From positions 1-36,346 of the forward strand of contig CATISA010000126.1 in NCBI GenBank assembly GCA_949529445.1: a stretch of DNA of 36,346 nt, read 5' to 3'. The position numbers were made by a program, and so were the translations under genes. Below are positions 33,560-36,346 of this stretch, one piece after another; positions within the stretch are counted from its first letter, which is position 1, and the number at the start of each line of letters is the position of its first letter. The notes under the pieces are model-generated. The model did not search any database, was not told where the DNA came from, and was given only the letters and a program-made list of their open reading frames with translations. The DNA is from Alphaproteobacteria bacterium UBA4588. Lineage in GTDB: Bacteria; Pseudomonadota; Alphaproteobacteria; Puniceispirillales; Puniceispirillaceae.

Positions 33560-34417
33560 CTATCTAGCCGAGACGCTGGGTGTTTTTTCCAAATAATCTG
33601 CTCTGAGAGCCTTAGACAAACTCCCCATCTTACCATTAGCAATAACGGTATCGTCAATTTTGGTAATGGGTGTGACCACAGATGTTGCACTCGTCACAAA
33701 CACCTCTTTTGCGTTTAGCATATCAGCTACAGTAAAATTCCGGTTGACGATTTTCATCTGGCGTTCGGACGCAACCTGAGCAACTGACCGGCGGGTAATA
33801 CCGTTTAAAATATCATGGCTTGCCTCACGGGTAACAAGTTCACCATCTGCTGACACTATCCAGACATTTGATGAGCTTCCCTCTGACACACTGCCGTCAG
33901 GCATAACTAAAATGGCTTCATAAGCTCCCTGCTCTGCGGCTTTCTGCTTTGCTCTGCAATTTGCCAAAAGCTGAATTGTCTTGATATCACGGCGCGCCCA
34001 TCTCTCATCAGCAACGGTAATAGCAGATACGCCATCCTCACTCATCACATCCTTGAAATGAAGGTGCTTTGCTGTCATCACAAGCGCTGGGACAGTATTT
34101 GCTGGGTATTTATGGTCCCGTTGTGCAACACCGCGCGTTATCTGAAGATATATAATACCTTTTTTAATATGATTGAGAGCCACCATCCGGCGCATAATCA
34201 TCAGGAGACAGGGCCGGCTAACTGGCATGGGCAAATCCATTTCAGCAAGCGACCGCTCTAGCCTGTCAAGATGGCCATCACAATCCATAATCTGAGCCCC
34301 ATGGATAAGCACCACCTCATAGACACCGTCACCAAACTGATAGCCCCTATCTTCGATATGAACCGACCCATCACGGTGAGGTACATACCGGCCATTTACA
34401 TAAGCGATACGTGACAT
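33560..34417 (-). CDS. dat: D-amino-acid transaminase (class IV aminotransferase)
   Basis: A 285-residue PLP enzyme that interconverts D-amino acids and 2-oxo acids, supplying D-Glu or D-Ala for peptidoglycan. Motifs: FGDGVYEV (28-35) near the start, YLQITRGVAQRDH (90-102), the Schiff-base Lys K146 in DIKTIQLLANC, E179 in VSEGSSSNVW which holds the pyridine nitrogen, and the late TSATSVVTPITKID. The pattern fits D-AAT rather than branched-chain transaminase. ATG at 34417 lies 20 bases after trkA's stop, so both belong to one minus-strand unit that continues to hfq. Its place between trkA and hfq is known from other alphaproteobacteria. Confidence 0.92.
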   Translation of the reverse strand: MSRIAYVNGRYVPHRDGSVHIEDRGYQFGDGVYEVVLIHGAQIMDCDGHLDRLERSLAEMDLPMPVSRPCLLMIMRRMVALNHIKKGIIYLQITRGVAQRDHKYPANTVPALVMTAKHLHFKDVMSEDGVSAITVADERWARRDIKTIQLLANCRAKQKAAEQGAYEAILVMPDGSVSEGSSSNVWIVSADGELVTREASHDILNGITRRSVAQVASERQMKIVNRNFTVADMLNAKEVFVTSATSVVTPITKIDDTVIANGKMGSLSKALRADYLEKTPSVSAR

Positions 34418-34436
34418 TTAAGCCTCTTTTTTACAA

Positions 34437-35816
34437 TTAGAAAATATCATCTTTATCGGATAGAATCGTTTCAGCTCTTCCCGCACTTCCTGTTTTTGCA
34501 AATAAGACAACCTTATCACCTGCCTCAACAATGGTATCTCCCCGTGCTGGCAATACAGCGTCGTTTCGCAGGATGGCGCCGATGGCAACGCCTTTTGGAA
34601 TACGTGCTTTTCTGAGCGGGACACCAACCAGTGGAGAGGTTGATAATGCTTCTGCTTCAAGCACCTCTCCCATACCTTCAATCACTGAATGCACATCATA
34701 GATGCGCCCGCGTCTTATATGCTCTAATATTGATGATACGGTTATTTGCGGCGGATTAATCACCGCATCTACACCCAATGTACTAATAAGCGGAATAAAG
34801 CCGGGCATATTGACTAGTGCTACCGTATGACGCGCGCCCATTCGTTTCGCAAGTAAGGCAGATAGAATATTTACTTCATCATCATTTGAGACAGCAACGA
34901 AAGTTTCAGTTGTTTCAACCCCTGCTTCTTTTAGAATATCGGCTTCCAGCGAATTCCCGCATGTCACATTTGTGTGTGATAACTGTTCTGCCAGAAAATG
35001 AGCCTGCGTTTTGCTCCGCTCGATGATATGGGCTGAGGTATTATCAAATCGGGCTTCAATATCCTGAGCCAGCAGCAGTCCAATATTACCACCGCCTGAA
35101 ATTACGACCGAATGGGCCTCTTCTTCATCATGCCCAAAACTAGCCATAGCACGCTCAGTATGTTCGGCATCACAGGCAAAATAAACACGGTCACCTGCCC
35201 GCATGACATCTGTCCCGTCACGCGGCACAATCACTTGAGAACCACGGATGATCGAGATAATTGTCATTGTCAGCCCAGGGAAAAGATTAGTCAGATGCCG
35301 CAAGGGCGTTTCAAGAATAGGGCAATTATTTTGACAAAGCACACCGATCACTCTGATTTTTCCGCTTGCCATATCCTTCACATCAAAGGCACCAGGTAGG
35401 CGTAATTGACGACCAACAGCTTCAGAAACTTCGAATTCAGGTGAGATTATATGATCAATCGGCATATTTTCAGGCGAATAAAGAGATTTTACCTCTGGAT
35501 CCAAATAGGAACGAGATCGGATACGCGCTATTTTGGTGGGCGTATCGAAAATAGTATGTGCTACCTGACAGGCAACCATATTAACTTCATCAGATTCTGT
35601 TACAGCAATAAGCAGGTCAGCATCAGCAAGGCCTGCACGGGCAAGCACGTTAGGGTATGAGGCAACCCCCTCAACAGCCCCAACATCGGCATGTTCAGTG
35701 AGCCACTGAATTTTTTCAGGGTCGCCGTCAACAACTGTGACATCGTTTTGTTCAGTAGCCAAATGACGCGCAATAGCGCTGCCAACAATACCGGCGCCGC
35801 AAATAACGATTTTCAT
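34437..35816 (-). CDS. trkA: Trk potassium uptake regulatory protein TrkA
   Basis: A 459-residue peripheral membrane protein with two tandem RCK units, each an NAD(H)-binding Rossmann domain plus a TrkA-C domain. The dinucleotide motifs are GAGIVG at the N-terminus (VICGAGIVGSAIA, acidic end in VVDGD) and GGGNIG in the second half (VVISGGGNIGLLL, acidic end HIIERS). It gates the TrkH/TrkG channel. An in-frame TTG one codon earlier exists, but GAGG with seven-base spacing selects the ATG at 35816. It follows ntrX after 157 bases and precedes dat by 20 bases. The trkH partner is not in the window. Confidence 0.95.
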   Translation of the reverse strand: MKIVICGAGIVGSAIARHLATEQNDVTVVDGDPEKIQWLTEHADVGAVEGVASYPNVLARAGLADADLLIAVTESDEVNMVACQVAHTIFDTPTKIARIRSRSYLDPEVKSLYSPENMPIDHIISPEFEVSEAVGRQLRLPGAFDVKDMASGKIRVIGVLCQNNCPILETPLRHLTNLFPGLTMTIISIIRGSQVIVPRDGTDVMRAGDRVYFACDAEHTERAMASFGHDEEEAHSVVISGGGNIGLLLAQDIEARFDNTSAHIIERSKTQAHFLAEQLSHTNVTCGNSLEADILKEAGVETTETFVAVSNDDEVNILSALLAKRMGARHTVALVNMPGFIPLISTLGVDAVINPPQITVSSILEHIRRGRIYDVHSVIEGMGEVLEAEALSTSPLVGVPLRKARIPKGVAIGAILRNDAVLPARGDTIVEAGDKVVLFAKTGSAGRAETILSDKDDIF

Positions 35817-35973
35817 CAAGAAACCTCTACAGAGTTACGACTAAGCACAGTATATGCGCATCTTTCGAAGGAATAAACTCGCGCTCGCAACAAACGACCA
35901 TTCATCCGCGAGTCTGGCCCCACCATATTGATTTTTACATGATACGCAAGCCCGAGCACTATATGAGAGCTTG

Positions 35974-36346
35974 TTAGGATGTTGCAAGACCAAGCGATTT
36001 TAATTTTCTATGGAGAGCGGACCGCTCCATGCCAATAAATTTGGCCATATGCGAAATGTTGCCGTCAAACCGTTCAAGCTGGGCGCGCATATATTCAATT
36101 TCAAAGGATTCTCGTGCTTCACGCAGAGGTAATGATAAATTTCGGTGCAGTAAATTGGTATCAATATCACTCTCATCTGCGGTTATTTCACGGGGTAGCG
36201 CATCAACACCAAGTGGCTCATTTTCTGTCTTGTCTGACATAATCATTATGGTCTCGATCACGTTCCTCAGCTGGCGAACCGATCCAGGCCAGCCATATGA
36301 ACGCATGGCATTTAACAGGTCATCTCCTAATTTCACAGGAGGGCGC
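35974..36346 (-). CDS. ntrX: Nitrogen regulatory response regulator NtrX (3' part, cut by window edge)
   Basis: The C-terminal 123 residues of a sigma54-type response regulator; the frame is open to the edge, so the receiver domain and most of the AAA+ domain lie outside. Visible parts: the end of the AAA+ domain with SYGWPGSVRQLRNVIETI, a linker rich in acidic residues, and the Fis-type helix-turn-helix NISHMAKFIGMERSALHRKL, whose MERSALHRKLKSLG wording is typical of NtrX rather than NtrC. NtrX pairs with the membrane sensor NtrY and controls nitrogen and redox/envelope genes in alphaproteobacteria. trkA follows downstream. Confidence 0.93.
   Translation of the reverse strand, partial: RPPVKLGDDLLNAMRSYGWPGSVRQLRNVIETIMIMSDKTENEPLGVDALPREITADESDIDTNLLHRNLSLPLREARESFEIEYMRAQLERFDGNISHMAKFIGMERSALHRKLKSLGLATS

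Noticed and set aside
33416-33718. Plus-strand frame across the hfq upstream gap
   Set aside because: It overlaps dat on the other strand and has no recognisable domain.
34418-34681. Minus-strand frame between dat and trkA
   Set aside because: It lies in another frame within the trkA coding region, which has strong family matches.

Overview
The window looks like chromosomal DNA from an alphaproteobacterium. The main support is the block at the right end, ntrX (cut by the edge) - trkA - D-amino-acid transaminase - hfq, and the cptB/sdhE - mfd pair facing recG; both orders are typical of that class. Moderate base composition, tight spacing, two photolyases and many DMT-type transporters fit a marine, light-exposed heterotroph such as the SAR116 group, but that placement is an inference. 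I see no rRNA, tRNA, insertion sequence, phage gene or CRISPR array.

Left part (1-9.4 kb): a two-domain VOC protein, a DUF1028 protein, a kdgK-SDR operon (2-keto-3-deoxygluconate kinase plus an SDR protein that lacks the usual Tyr/Lys), a rhomboid protease, a DUF3833 lipoprotein, a YciB-family membrane protein, a small ABM-domain enzyme, an acyl-CoA ligase and an MFS transporter.

Middle part (9.5-17.5 kb): an HxlR-type regulator is divergent from a three-gene operon coding for an RND/MMPL inner-membrane transporter, a LolA-like periplasmic protein and an outer-membrane beta-barrel protein. The two sides share a 162-base gap holding a perfect 15-base palindrome. Together they look like a complete inner-to-outer-membrane transport route with its own switch, and this is the best candidate for a poorly described system here. 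A DMT transporter and a yaiI-dgoK-dgoA operon (2-keto-3-deoxygalactonate catabolism) follow.

Right part (17.6-36.3 kb) is rich in DNA repair: a HIT protein, a class I CPD photolyase overlapping by 4 bases a (6-4)-type iron-sulfur photolyase, and later mfd and recG. Between them lie a second DMT transporter, a hugZ-like/GST pair and a FrnE/DsbA-type oxidoreductase. After recG come DUF502, mazG, an inositol-monophosphatase-family gene, hfq, dat, trkA and ntrX. A 19-base palindrome that matches the E. coli Fur-box consensus at 16 of 19 positions lies just upstream of hfq.

Metabolically, two ketodeoxy-sugar-acid branches (kdgK; dgoK/dgoA) sit about 12 kb apart without dehydratases or a dedicated transporter, so the rest of those pathways must be elsewhere. 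Several annotated starts differ from the longest open frame because a clear Shine-Dalgarno sequence points to an internal start; these are noted in the entries.
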